Shown piece by piece: positions 22,801-32,845 of a stretch of 64,000 nucleotides of DNA. The notes under the pieces were generated by a model. It worked only from the letters and a program-made list of their open reading frames with translations, was not told where the DNA came from and did no database searches. Source of the DNA: Mytilisepta virgata. Lineage: Eukaryota; Mollusca; Bivalvia; Mytilida; Mytilidae. Each line of letters begins with the position of its first letter. The stretch's first letter is position 1. Location: assembly GCA_028015205.1 (NCBI GenBank), contig CM051508.1, forward strand, positions 14,278,001 through 14,342,000, given 5' to 3'. A program made the position numbers and the translations under genes.

Positions 22801-25215
22801 AGGTTGATAAATCACGGTAGCAACTTATACCAAACTCATAATTGTAAACCTATCAGAATGACTCGCTAGCAACATTTCTACTCTAAAATTAGTCCTGAAA
22901 ATCATGACTGTGTAGTTATTTTTAGTTGGGTGTTTCTCGTTATTCCACACAAACCAGGTCATTAGGGCTATTAATGTGATTTCCGACTTCGTATATTGGA
23001 TATGATAAAATTGTTTGAACAGTACTTTTATTTAAACTGTTCCATCAACTACACTCTAAAAATGGTGTTTAGATCTTAAACACAATCCTAAACACATATT
23101 TTGTGTTGAATTTTTAACACGTTTAGCCCCTAAACATGTTTAAGCAGCAAGAATGTGTTTAGGTTTTAAACACGTTTAGCATTTTAACATGTTTAGGATT
23201 AGAAATATGCTATTATGTTATTATGTTTTTATTTTTAATAAATATCTCGGAAATACACTCTTTCTTGTACTATGCAACTGTTCGTAAACATAACAGCGAA
23301 GTTTGGGAGTTTTTAATGAAACATTTATTAGAAATATTGTAAACACTGTCAGCTTTACTTAGTACTCCAACAGCAATCTGAAAATAGAAATAAAGTACAT
23401 TATATTAAAATAAAACACATTTATAAGCATCAATGTTCATTTTTAATATTTTAAACTGATGAGTTTGAGAAAAACAATGTTGAAAACTAGCTAGTACATC
23501 GATCAATTACAACACAACAACAGAGTGTTTTGCACGACAGTTTTAACACCATTGCATTAAACAACAATAATTATAGTTTATATTAATAAAATAACTCCAA
23601 AACGTCATAAGCTTACCTTTGAAACAAAAATACATGACTGTTGTCTGGTCGTATCTCTGAACATGTGGGTAAATATCTCCATCGTGTTCTCGCACCATTT
23701 CTTCTTTCAAATATTAAACAAAGAAAGATCGCAGCGCCCTCTGCAGGGACCATGTGCCTGTTTACATAATTAGGTCTAAACATGTTTAGATGTTTAGAAC
23801 ACAGAATCAATAATATGTTTAGGCGTTTAGGATTGTGTTTAAGTGACGAAAAATGATAGTAATATAGTTAAAGACTGATATTTTTAATGAACTAAACATG
23901 TTCAAATCCTAAACATGTTTAGTCTAAATACGTTAAACTTCAAATGTGCTTAGGCTCTGAACACAATCCTCAACGTGTTTAGAGCTAAACATGTTCTACA
24001 GGTGTTCAAATCCTAAACACCATTTTTACAGTGTAAATTTTAGAAACATAATATGATAAAACATTTTCATTTTTCAGCAACAGAGAAAAAAATTTTGGAA
24101 ATGTTGTGCGAGGTAAAGGCAAATATGAAGCACATGGCAAAAGACATCAGTATAATAAAGAAAAAAATTGACACCTCAGCAAACGTAGTGTCTGATGATT
24201 TACCAGGAGATATGTTGTTACCTATCAAAGACCAGCAACAAATTGAGGACATGGAAAACAAATTAGAAGATGACAGTTGCAGAGAGCACTTGGTAAGTTA
24301 CAACAATCTATAAAACTCGATTTCATTCCAATTTTTCTTTGTGTAAAATCTATACTCTTTGCAAAATACACTCCTGAGCTTAGTAACGATATAAACTTTT
24401 TTTTTCTTCAGATCAGCTACCTGGGTAGAATTGGAGGTGACAATGTTGGAGACTGTGTAAGAAGGGTTTTAAATGCAGTCATGGTTACGGATGTTGCAGT
24501 TACCCTGAATTGGAAGGGGAAAGGAGACAAAAAGTCGTTTGAATCCTTGAGATTGTGTGGTGTTATCAAATGTAAGACATTGATATATTTATAATTTTTC
24601 ATACCTGTATTAATATGTGTGTAAGTGAGCAACTTGACGGCGCACCTTCCAAAAAAAGAGGCATTAATCAATTAGTGAATAAATAAATACCGAAGGTGCC
24701 GTAAATTTAGCATCAGTATATGGCCATTTCAACATTGTATGTCTCATCAGTACAGATAAATTCAAAACATTTGGAAGAGCAAAAGATGTATAAAGGCGGA
24801 TAGTGACCGATGCAACCGAATGAATAAAGTAATTAAGTGTGTTTTGTTCAATTTGATCTTTAACATTATTTTAGACTAAGAACTGAAACATTGTGTTGTT
24901 GTCCCATGCGCCTTTTCAAATATTTTGATTTGATTTGTATGTTCTAGCCCTGCCCTGGATAAAGCTAAAGTACTGCTCACTATACGTTAAACACTAAATA
25001 ATCAATCATTTATTAATTTCAAAAGCCATTTTTTTTATATTGCAGCTGCTGTTAGAAAAAATCAAATGACCAAAAACGAGACTGATGATAAAATTGAAAC
25101 GGTCATCAAGAAGTGGTTGAAATACGCGAGTGACAGGAATGGTGGTCGGAAAATTAGAGAGGAGAAGAAAAAAGAAAGAGAAAGGAACCAAGTGGAAGAA
25201 GTTGAGCAAACATGA
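19825..25215 (+). CDS. DUF4806-type partner protein of the transposon, 6 exons
   Basis: Exons: 19825-20053, 21108-21216, 22053-22370, 24078-24292, 24412-24571 and 25046-25215. All introns are GT-AG with matching phases. Exon 1 encodes a small domain with YKVVEF and VVPSCWV plus a CFWPTKW motif, typical of the N-terminus of invertebrate DUF4806 proteins. Exons 2-3 give a charged, low-complexity linker (KRKKR, SSEDENEDKRK). Exon 4 is helical and coiled-coil-like (KKILEMLCEVKANMKHM). Exons 5-6 carry the DUF4806 core (LGRIGGDNVGDCVRRVL, LNWKGKGDKKSFESLRL) and a Lys/Arg/Glu-rich end. In exon 3, eight As at 22221-22228 shift the frame. With seven, the spliced frame is exactly 400 codons; as written, it stops at 22303. 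The start is uncertain: ATG 19825 overlaps the transposase stop, and an acceptor-like TTTTAAAAG at 19851 offers another entry. Function unknown; a DNA-binding accessory role is inferred. Confidence 0.85.
20363..20738. repeat. 46-47-bp tandem repeat, 8 copies
   Basis: Unit GAGATCTTGGTGCTTGTATA followed by TACAGGATGAGTGACCAATAACTTGTT. Copies start at 20363, 20410, 20456, 20503, 20550, 20597, 20644 and 20691. Lies in intron 1 of the DUF4806-type gene. Three minus-strand frames across it read the same units in rotating frame and are not genes. Confidence 0.96.
22221..22228 (+). other. Frame-breaking A8 run in exon 3 of the partner gene
   Basis: Upstream of the run the coding frame reads SSPEKQRTPTKR and similar charged sequence. 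Downstream, coding-like sequence (PPPMPDLPRTPCQPSTSRQ) continues in the +1 frame up to the donor at 22371, whose phase fits exon 4. One extra A explains both. It could be a real inactivating indel or an assembly or sequencing error in a homopolymer. Confidence 0.85.
22616..22815 (+). mobile_element. tRNA-derived SINE (Leu/Ser-like head)
   Basis: Begins GCCTAGGTGGCCGAGTGG, with a clear A box (TGGCCGAGTGG) and a consensus-like B box (GGTTCGAGTCC, 22690-22700). The intervening arm is too long and lacks the pairing for a functional tRNA. Lies in intron 3 of the DUF4806-type gene. The 3' border is approximate. Confidence 0.75.
23052..24033. mobile_element. CACTS-ended non-autonomous element, 982 bp
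   Basis: The left end CACTCTAAAAATGGTGTTTA is matched by the right end AAACACCATTTTTACAGTG, inverted. TA flanks both sides. Both arms are packed with short repeats (GTGTTTAGG, AAACATGTTTAG), the subterminal pattern of En/Spm-type elements. No transposase. It sits in intron 3 of the DUF4806-type gene of the larger transposon, whose own ends are unrelated. Confidence 0.88.
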
Positions 25216-25629
25216 TAAAACATAAATAACTTTGATACGTGTATAATCTTTGCTCTAACATTAAAATTATCATTTGTTACTTATGTATTGTTCAAACTCA
25301 CTTAATCTGAAGCATACCAGCACAAGTCCGTTAAATCCCACGTTACAAATGAACAAAAAAAGTTATAAAAGGAAACTAAACAGTCATTCAACAAAAATGG
25401 AATATAAAGGTGCCAGGAAAGGGAAAGCATATGACATCAATCACCCAAGTCAAGTATACTCTCAATGTTTATGGGTTTAAATGTCCGACATCTTCGAAAA
25501 AAAACGGCATGTTTACGGAGCTACAATATCATCACAGATAAAAGATGACAAATAGGCAAATAATGTTTTAAACCAACGCCAACTTTAGCAATTTTTCAGC
25601 CAAATTGTGTAAATATTACAAAACATGGA

Positions 25630-26104
25630 GTAAATTTATATTGGACCAATAGTCGGCATGTCGACGGAATATTAGAATTGAGACATTGACCCAACTTCAG
25701 GCCAATACAGGTAGCATTTTATCATTGAATAAAGGTCGGCATATTGTTGGTTAATTGGAGGTTATTAGTCGAACCAACGTCATGCCGACGAAAGTAGAAT
25801 GATCTGGGCATTGGACAATGGTCGGCATATTGTCGGCTAGCTGGGATTTAACGTTGGGCTGACGTAGGCCCAACGTAAAGCCAACTTCTTACCGATGCAA
25901 GAGAACAATCTGAACACTGGATGATGGTCGGGATATCGTCGCACTATTGAAATTTCAACGTCGGCCCAACGTCGAACCAACCAGCCGCGCCAACGTCTCC
26001 CCGATGAGCAAGATGACGTCGGGCCGACGTCGGTTGCCAACGTCAGGCCAACGTCAGAGGCGACCAAAACCCGACGTTGGACCAACGTCACATTGCAGAC
26101 TGGG
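25630..26104. repeat. Right subterminal array and terminus
   Basis: Repeats of GTCGGCATAT, CCAACGT and GACGTCGGGCCGACGTCGG variants increase toward the end TTGCAGACTGGG. The array is longer than the left one (~475 versus ~260 bp), and it includes a direct copy of the left-end phrase GCAAGATGACGTCG at 26006. Confidence 0.83.
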
Positions 26105-26108
26105 GACA

Positions 26109-26440
26109 GTAACAGGATAGACAAAATTATATGTTGATTGATTCTATTGCAAAACAACAGCTACCCTTGCATTGAATAGTTGTTTTTTCTTAAAAATATG
26201 TGGAAATGTTTTATTTCATTTCCAAGTATTTCCTTCTACTTTATTCAAGGTAAAAGGATAAAAAGTAACAGGATGGACAAAATGATATGTGAATTGATTC
26301 TATTTCGAAATAACAGCTCCCCTTACATCTGTGTATGGTTTTTTCTAGTTAGCGTTCTTTGTTTCCAAACAGTTAGTGACCCTTTTGAGAACGTATGGGT
26401 GTAGTAATGTATAAATTTGTTGGTAACATGATAGACATTT
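26109..26440. repeat. ~157-bp host tandem repeat beside the transposon
   Basis: GTAACAGGATAGACAAAAT at 26109 recurs as GTAACAGGATGGACAAAAT at 26265, and in part at 26422. Downstream text (TTGATTCTATT, AACAGCT-CCCTT) repeats too. The left flank of the transposon also carries GGTAACAGGACAGA, so the element landed in or next to this repeat. Confidence 0.8.
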
Positions 26441-27608
26441 TATCAGTTTGACTTACTTTTCTGGTTATAACTTCGCTTCCGTTTCTTCTAACGTTCTGTT
26501 GTTTTGATTATAATTTATACTTTCTTGTTAAAATTCAATTAAATGCTTTTCAAAAAAATAATTTTGCCGATTTGAAAACATACAAAAAATCATTGAAAAA
26601 CAAAGTGCAAACATGGTTCTCTCAATCCGGACACTCGCAAATTGCTAAATATTGAGCTTCAAAATGAATTTATTTTGGATTGCAAGGAGAAAATCGTTCT
26701 CATTCTAGATGTGCCGATTTGAAAAAAAATTGCGAACTTTTGGTTAAGCACAAAAAAATAACACCATTGTGTCTGAATATTTTTTTAACATAGGTGGACA
26801 GGAAAATTGACTTTTTTTTTTAAAATGACCCATATATGTAGACATGTTATACTTGGGAAAGTTTAAAAAAGAGTAATCGTAATATGCGAAATCGTTATTA
26901 AAGAAGATATTTTGCCATAAAATGAGGAAAGTATAAAATTTTCGAGGAGAAAAATTCATTTCTTTTTCGTCCCCACGACACTTCACAATTAAAAGTTTTT
27001 AGGTCGAAGTGGGGGGAGATGAATATGCAAGAATTATACAATTATTGAACATAAAAATTAATCGGGTAACATCCTGATTGACCCACTTTTAAAATTTCAA
27101 TAGTTCTAATTGTCCCACATACACATTCCTGATTAGGGCGTTTGACTTGCGCTACTTTTCTTTAAAAAGAACCCCATTTTACACGTTTTACTTAAATTGC
27201 GCCAAAAGTAATCTTACTTTCGCGCCATAAAATTGGTTTTATTGTTTTACTTTTTACAAGTAAATTAATTCACTCAGAAAAAAATAAATTTAAAAGGTAA
27301 AATATAAATATTTAATAGAAAAAATATTTTGCTAGGACGGACTTTTAAGACTTTCTTGATCATGATTTTATAATGTCTTCTTTTAATATCTAGAATGTTT
27401 TAGTCGTTAATGTTTTTATCACTTATTGTAAGTTTTGTATTGCTTATTTTAGTGCTGTACTGGGATATTTTATCATATGACTCCATAAATTATTAAAATT
27501 TATATCTGTCAAATAGCTGAATTCTTAAATGCAAATGTAACCTTCTTTATGTTCTTATGAACATGATGCATGATGAAAAGTAAACCTTCTTATTGGAGTA
27601 TTTTACAG
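26441..27608. other. Gene-free stretch
   Basis: AT-rich, no coding pattern seen. The acceptor of the next feature lies at its right edge. Confidence 0.4.
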
Positions 27609-27721
27609 TCGTTTACTGGCGCAAAAAAAAGAGGCGTAAAGGTGAACAAGATTCTTCTCGGCCACTGAAGCTAGTCCTCGGCAGTGGAAAAACACCTACG
27701 AATACAAAAAAGTATTTTTAA
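27609..27721 (+). CDS. Candidate terminal exon, basic C-terminus
   Basis: An acceptor (TATTTTACAG) is followed by two phase bases and a 36-codon frame. It contains VYWRKKKRRKGEQDSSR, a likely nuclear-localisation-type basic cluster, and ends TPTNTKKYF-stop. An AATAAA lies at 27776-27781, 55 bases past the stop. Base composition is clearly richer in G+C than the AT-rich surroundings. I do not recognise the protein and find no upstream exon between here and the transposon. If real, the preceding exon lies beyond the 11-kb insertion or was lost. Confidence 0.4.
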
Positions 27722-27894
27722 ATAGTTTTCGAAGCAAGTGTTCAAAATCTTTATATTTGAAATTTTAGTTTTAAAAATAAATCCAGCTTTTATAGAAAGC
27801 TCTAGCTTCTATTTTTAAAAATGCGGTTTATGATAGACTTCTTACATTACTTCCTTGGTATTACAGCCGGACTGAAAATTTGTGGGAAAATTTT

Positions 27895-28055
27895 TTACAG
27901 CTGTGACATTCATTGTGTTATAATGTAGTTTTAAATACACGTCATTTCGGGACTTCTCTAGTTTATCGTTCCAATAACTGTAGAAAAAAGGTCGGCAATT
28001 TCCACCTGTAGAAATTTGTCCCACCCATTAAACACGTCAAGAATAGGAGAAAATA
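27895..28055 (+). repeat. Dispersed repeat, inverted partner at 57853
   Basis: CGTCATTTCGGGACTTCTC, AGTTTATCGTTC and TAACTGTAGAAAAAAGG occur here in forward and at 57853-58012 in reverse orientation, with ~80-85% identity by eye over ~160 bp. Not coding. Confidence 0.85.
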
Positions 28056-28315
28056 CATTCTTTGATTGAAAATGCTTGGTAAGAATTAATATACTTCATT
28101 TATCATAACTACTGAAATTATATTTTAATCTAATTAATTTAAATGCTTATTCAATACTTGAAAAAAATGGATTTTTCTTAAGTTTTATAGATTGCAATTG
28201 AAAGATTCGGATATTTGGATGTGAGAAAAAAAAAAGGAATAGCGAGAGGAACAAATTTTATATTTCAGTAAAAGTGCAATATACGTGTAAATTTTGATGT
28301 AACTTGAATATTTCT

Positions 28316-28316
<1 letters not shown>

Positions 28317-28355
<39 letters not shown>

Positions 28356-28680
28356 ATGCTTGATTTATTTTCTAATAGCTACTATATACAACAACATATA
28401 TTAAACATACGAAACGATTTTGAGCTTCTATGTCAGCATTACAATTATAATTACAATTCCAATTTCAGCTTATTTTTTTTTACTACCCTCTGATTCATAC
28501 AGCAGTGCAATTCTTTTTCCTTACTCTTTAGTATTTCTTATTATTTACTTTTTTTATGTTTTGCCGCCATCAGATATAATGTATATGTGTATATTTTGTA
28601 AGGAAAGGACTTGTACTAAGTTGTGATAACTTGTGTCTAATCCTAATAAATATGTTTAATCTCAATCTCAACAACATCAT
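28317..28680 (+). repeat. Poly(T) run and possible LINE 3' tail
   Basis: A run of ~34 T (28317-28350) precedes AT-rich sequence ending in CCTAATAAATATGTTTAATC followed by TCAATCTCAAC, which resembles the 3' end of a LINE with a poly(A) signal. Weak call. Confidence 0.3.
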
Positions 28681-29217
28681 CAAACCCGCGTTTTTTCTTC
28701 GATTAATCGATACTTGAAAATATCGTAATTGGAAAAAATAAAATTATCAAAATGTGTGTGGGATAATTATCAGGCATTTAGTTCTGTTAAAATGTAATAA
28801 GACATTCATCTAAAATGTTATATGCTTATGTAAAGAACAAAAGATTACAGATATGAAGTTTTAGATTTAGGATCCCCCTTTTCGCGTACATATTCAGTCC
28901 GCAAAACATTGGCAATTCTGAGTGCCAATGAAAACGCAACACTTAGTGTTTTATAATATTTTTGGAAAATATTTTATATCTTTCCGAAACACTTATACAT
29001 TGATTTAAAAATGACTAAAGCATCCATCGACAATTTTACGGCCGCTGGGTTTTTAAACTTTCTATCCATCGGTTACACCTACAAATGCACGAAAAATTTG
29101 TTTTGGTGCGAAGACATTCATGAATAATTTCAAAACAAGTTGAATTGTTAAGCTGTACTAAAGTCTTCCAAAATCCCATCAAAAGTTTTCTAATCTATAC
29201 GCCTGACCAATGTGAAT

Positions 29218-30234
29218 ATGCCAAGGCTTTCCGACAACCAGCGACATCAGGTTTTGGGCATGATTCAAGGAGGCATGTCCCGGCGTGAAATTGCTCGTCG
29301 GATGCAGTGTTCACCTTCAACCATCACACGTTTGGCCCAATGACATCAACAAACTGGTACGTTGAATGACAGACCGCGTCCAGGGAGGCAACGAGTGACG
29401 ACGCCCCAACAGGATCGCTACATTCGTCTACAGCATCTACGAGATCGATTCCGAACTGCCGTTCAAACTTCACGGCAGACAGAAGTTCATGGCAGACGAA
29501 TTGGAGCGAATACAGTGCGACGACGTCTTCGACATAACGGTCTGAGAGCAAGACGGCCGTTTCGCGGAAACATGTTGACGCCCCAGCGACGTCGAAACCG
29601 TCTTGTATGTACTCAGCATCTTCAGCTATGGGCACACAGGCAGTGGTTATTTGTATTGTGGTCCGATGAGTCACGTTTCCACTTGCGTCAGAGTGACTGC
29701 CGGACGCTTGTCTGGCGGCGAATAGGAGAGCGTTATGTTAATCCATGCTTTCAAGAGACCGACCGTTGGGGTGGTGGCAGCGTTATTGTATGGGGGGCAC
29801 ATCATTGAATCATCGGACTCCCCCTTTTAGTCATCAATGGGAATCTAACAGTTCAACGCTAAATTGATGAAGTGCTACGCCCTACTGTTATTCCGTTCCT
29901 CCGTAGACACTAGGAACTTGACATTTTCCTACAAGATAATGCCCGTGCTCATTCCGCTCGTGTCACAACTGCCTTTCGTAATGCAAACAATGTTCGGACT
30001 CTTCCATGGCCAGCGTTTTCTCCAGATTTAAGCCCAATAGAGCACCTTTGGGATTAGTTTGGACAGGCTGTCAGAAGACGCCAACCAATGCCAATAACGC
30101 TACGACAGCTTGAAAATTCACTGCAAGCGGAATGGAATAACATTCCACAAGACCGTATTCGACGTTTGATTCGTTTAATGCCAAAGAGATGCAGAGCATG
30201 CGTCGCTGCAAACGAAGGATACATTCGCTATTGA
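29218..30234 (+). pseudogene. Tc1 (DD34E) transposase pseudogene
   Basis: A single frame of 338 codons, MPRLSDNQR to the final TGA, is interrupted by five in-frame stops: TGA 29341, TGA ~29806, TAA ~29863, TAG ~29911 and TAG ~30055. There are no frameshifts. The N-terminal helix-turn-helix is visible (REIARRMQCSPSTITRLA). The catalytic triad is present: SDESRF, DNARAHSA and SPIEHLW, with 34 residues between the second D and the E, the Tc1 signature. GGGSVIVWG is also conserved. The absence of indels with several stops suggests moderate age. Confidence 0.95.
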
Positions 30235-30386
30235 AAATTCGAGTTCGTAAAGTGATATAGTCGTACATTCAACGTTAAATTTTAGTGACAAAAGACAAAC
30301 TTGACTTTCCATGCCTTATATCGATTTGTTGTTGATGTTATGAAATTTTCAAAATATTAATTGTTGACATAGTATTATTTTTCATA

Positions 30387-31954
30387 TAAATGAGGGGGTG
30401 GAAAAGGGGATACCTTTCTCCTTTCTCCCGCCCCCCTCTCTCCTTTCTCCCGCCCCTCTGCTTCCATCTCCCACCTTAACAACCGTCTTTTTTCAGATCA
30501 ATCGATTTTAACACAAATTTGAATTAATATATGACCATATATAGGTGGCATAGGTCTTTATTAAAGCATATACATGTACTGATTTTAAGAACAAGGCCTG
30601 CCTCCGCCTCGTACGCAAATTAATACACAATGTTGGAATGTTGTCAATGGTGCATTGTGCATGCCCCAATGTCAAGAAACTCATTTTTTATATGTATGGT
30701 CATGTATGAGGATCATGAAATTAGACATAGTTTTTATTGTGTCATCTCCATTTTTCCCTATCCTCGAGAACACCTTACTTTGTATGGTCAAGTGGATAAC
30801 GTAAATATTTTAAGGTGACCTGGAAAATTGTTGAAATATGCATGGACTATCCTGACTCTGTGATGTGTTCTGTGCTCTTTTATGTTATTTTTGTTTGGGG
30901 TTCTGTCTGTTTGGATGATGTTGATTGGTTGGAATATATGTCATTGTTGACCTGTCCTATTATCCATTTGTTGTTCATTTATAAATGTGCAGTAGGTCGA
31001 AATTGGCCTATACAGAGTCTACACACATTACCTACTTAAATGCCAAAGTTATATTTTTATCTTTACAAGTATTAAGCCCTCAGAAGTATGGTTTCTGGGA
31101 CGAAGATGTACTATTCCTATGCCTAAGTATCCCACATCAAACCCACGCGTAAACGTGGAGAATTTATATTTTTCATGCGTAAAGACTTAAGCATGTTAAC
31201 AATGGCTTGAAATGTCGATAAAATAATCTGTCTATAGTATCGGGCGAAGCCCGACTAAGTGTAGAATATGGGTCTCAAATCCAGATATCAAGTAGACTGT
31301 AGTTTCAAACCGGAAGTAGCATTTGTAAATCTATCCCAGAAACCCTCAAAAATACAGCGCGACTTCCGGTTAAAATATTTTCGCACTTGCACAAACTTAA
31401 AAACAAATTATGTTTTGGCGATAGCCAAAACATAATTTCTATACGATATAATTTGCCACCGACTTTTTTTCGAGTTTTTGTGCGCATTGGGAACTTTATT
31501 CGAAAATTTCTTCAATGACCTACAAATATGACACCATAACAACGGCTTCCAATATGGCCGTGTTTACATGACGACGGACTAAAAAATATTGCTACGTGCT
31601 TCGCCCGATTTTAGGCTAAAGCCTACTCCATATTATCATGTTAGTTTAAGTCAAAATGAACATCAAATTCTTTAATGAAATGATCGGAAATGGCAAAAAT
31701 GGTTTGGGAAATATAAATGTTGCCTTTTTTCAAAGATTTGTCTATTTATTAGAACATTTAGTATCTAGTTTTTTCGTTTTTTTACCTCTTTAATTTTTTT
31801 TTCAACATTAAAAGTTCGTCTCCCTTTGATAGTTCTCCCTCCTTTCTCCCGCCCTTTCTCTCCCTTTTCCCGCCCCTCTCTCCTTTCCCCCCCCCCTTTC
31901 TCCTTTCTCCCGCCCCCTTTCTCCCTGTCTCCCAATACCCTTTCCACCTACTCA
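30387..31954. mobile_element. Insertion within the Tc1 element
   Basis: ATGAGGGGGTGGAAAAGGGG at the left is imperfectly inverted at the right (CCCTTTCCACCTACTCAT). CT-rich repeats (CTTTCTCCCGCCCC) lie just inside both ends but in direct orientation, so the structure is unusual. No protein was recognised; frames at 30630-31039 resemble nothing known. A CGGGCGAAGC motif occurs at 31240 and inverted at 31601, possibly a smaller element inside. Confidence 0.45.
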
Positions 31955-32347
31955 TAAATTTTATCTATGTTAATCTTGGTGTTGCGTTTTCATTGGCACT
32001 CAGTATATCTTTATTTAACAAACTCAGTAAGTTTAGTATGTTTATTCGCGTCTATAAATAAATTTAAATACCCTTCACCTTTTTTTTTTCTTTGATTTAC
32101 CCTTCACCTTGCTGATTTCAAGTTTAGGCAAGCTGTAAATGGTAGCAGGTCACAAAATATATATATAATTTTCAAAATGTAGATGGTATAGATCTGAATG
32201 TAACAAAATACTTTCAAATTATCATTTTTTGTAAGATGTTATGATATTGTAATTATTATATTTATTTATCTTGGCCTAATTTGTTTTGCGTAGCCTTATA
32301 ACATGTATACTATGTTTACATAATACTTATAGTTGTTTACCAAATAA

Positions 32348-32845
32348 TGTTATAACTGCGCAGTTTAGAAATCACTGGAACAATAATGGATACTGGTGGA
32401 ATAACTAGAACTTTCTATTTGACTTACGTAATAATTATGGTGTGATTCGAACTTCTACCGTATTCCAGAAGTTTCCGTTCTACAGTATATATACGGACAA
32501 GAAAGTTAGACTTTCAGAGCATAGCATATTGGACCGTACATAGACATTCTTGTGTTCTCAGCTGTTGGATTTATTTACGTTTCATACATCGTACTTGACA
32601 GACTGTTATTTTCATTACATCATACTAGATTGTGACTGATTGGATATAATATTCCGTTTGGATTCAGGCAACAGTGACCAGAATTCCGGATCAAGAAAAA
32701 ACAGGATTTTGAACAGTTAAGTTGACATTTTAGTTTTTTTTGTAATATTTTTGTAAACTTTGTATATATAATAAATCTTGTTAAATTTTATTATTGATTT
32801 GTGTCTTTTGTTGGCTACATTTTAAAGGTGATTTCGGCCGTAACA
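32348..32845 (+). mobile_element. Possible solo LTR
   Basis: Starts TGTTATAACTGC and ends GGCCGTAACA, so the termini are the inverted TGTTA/TAACA expected of an LTR. A TATA-like ATATATAC (32486) and an AATAAA (32770) are in suitable order. The ~498-bp length fits Gypsy/BEL LTRs. No matching target duplication and no adjacent primer-binding site or gag-pol were found, so this is tentative. Confidence 0.42.

Larger units (their letters stand above)
14990..26104 (+). mobile_element. Two-gene CMC (En/Spm)-like DNA transposon, ~11.1 kb
   Basis: The left end CCCAGTCTGCAA (14990-15001) is matched by TTGCAGACTGGG at 26093-26104. Inside each end is a GACGT/ACGTTGG-rich subterminal array (14990-15250 and ~25630-26104). 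The flanks share GACAG (14984-14988 and 26105-26109), a likely 5-bp target duplication that leaves one extra A on the left. Between the ends lie a full transposase frame and a spliced DUF4806-type gene on the same strand. Subterminal repeats and a two-gene plan recall En/Spm, but the ends are not CACTA. Nested inside are a 185-bp MITE, a tandem array, a SINE and a CACTS-ended element. I cannot exclude that the two termini belong to separate elements, but the shared flank argues for one. Confidence 0.8.
28918..32003 (+). mobile_element. Tc1-type transposon, degenerate, with nested insertion
   Basis: The 25-bp termini match perfectly in inverted orientation (CTGAGTGCCAATGAAAACGC onward at 28918; its reverse complement ends at 32003). 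TA flanks the right end; the left flank is TT, probably a mutated TA. Inside is a Tc1 transposase pseudogene. At 3.1 kb it is twice the usual Tc1 length, explained by a ~1.57-kb insertion at about 30387-31954. Confidence 0.93.

Noticed and set aside
29324..29674. Minus-strand 116-codon frame
   Set aside because: Antisense shadow of the Tc1 transposase pseudogene.
31228..31620. Separate MITE with CGGGCGAAGC ends
   Set aside because: Only ~10 bp of inverted match and no target duplication found; mentioned only as a possibility within the Tc1 insertion.
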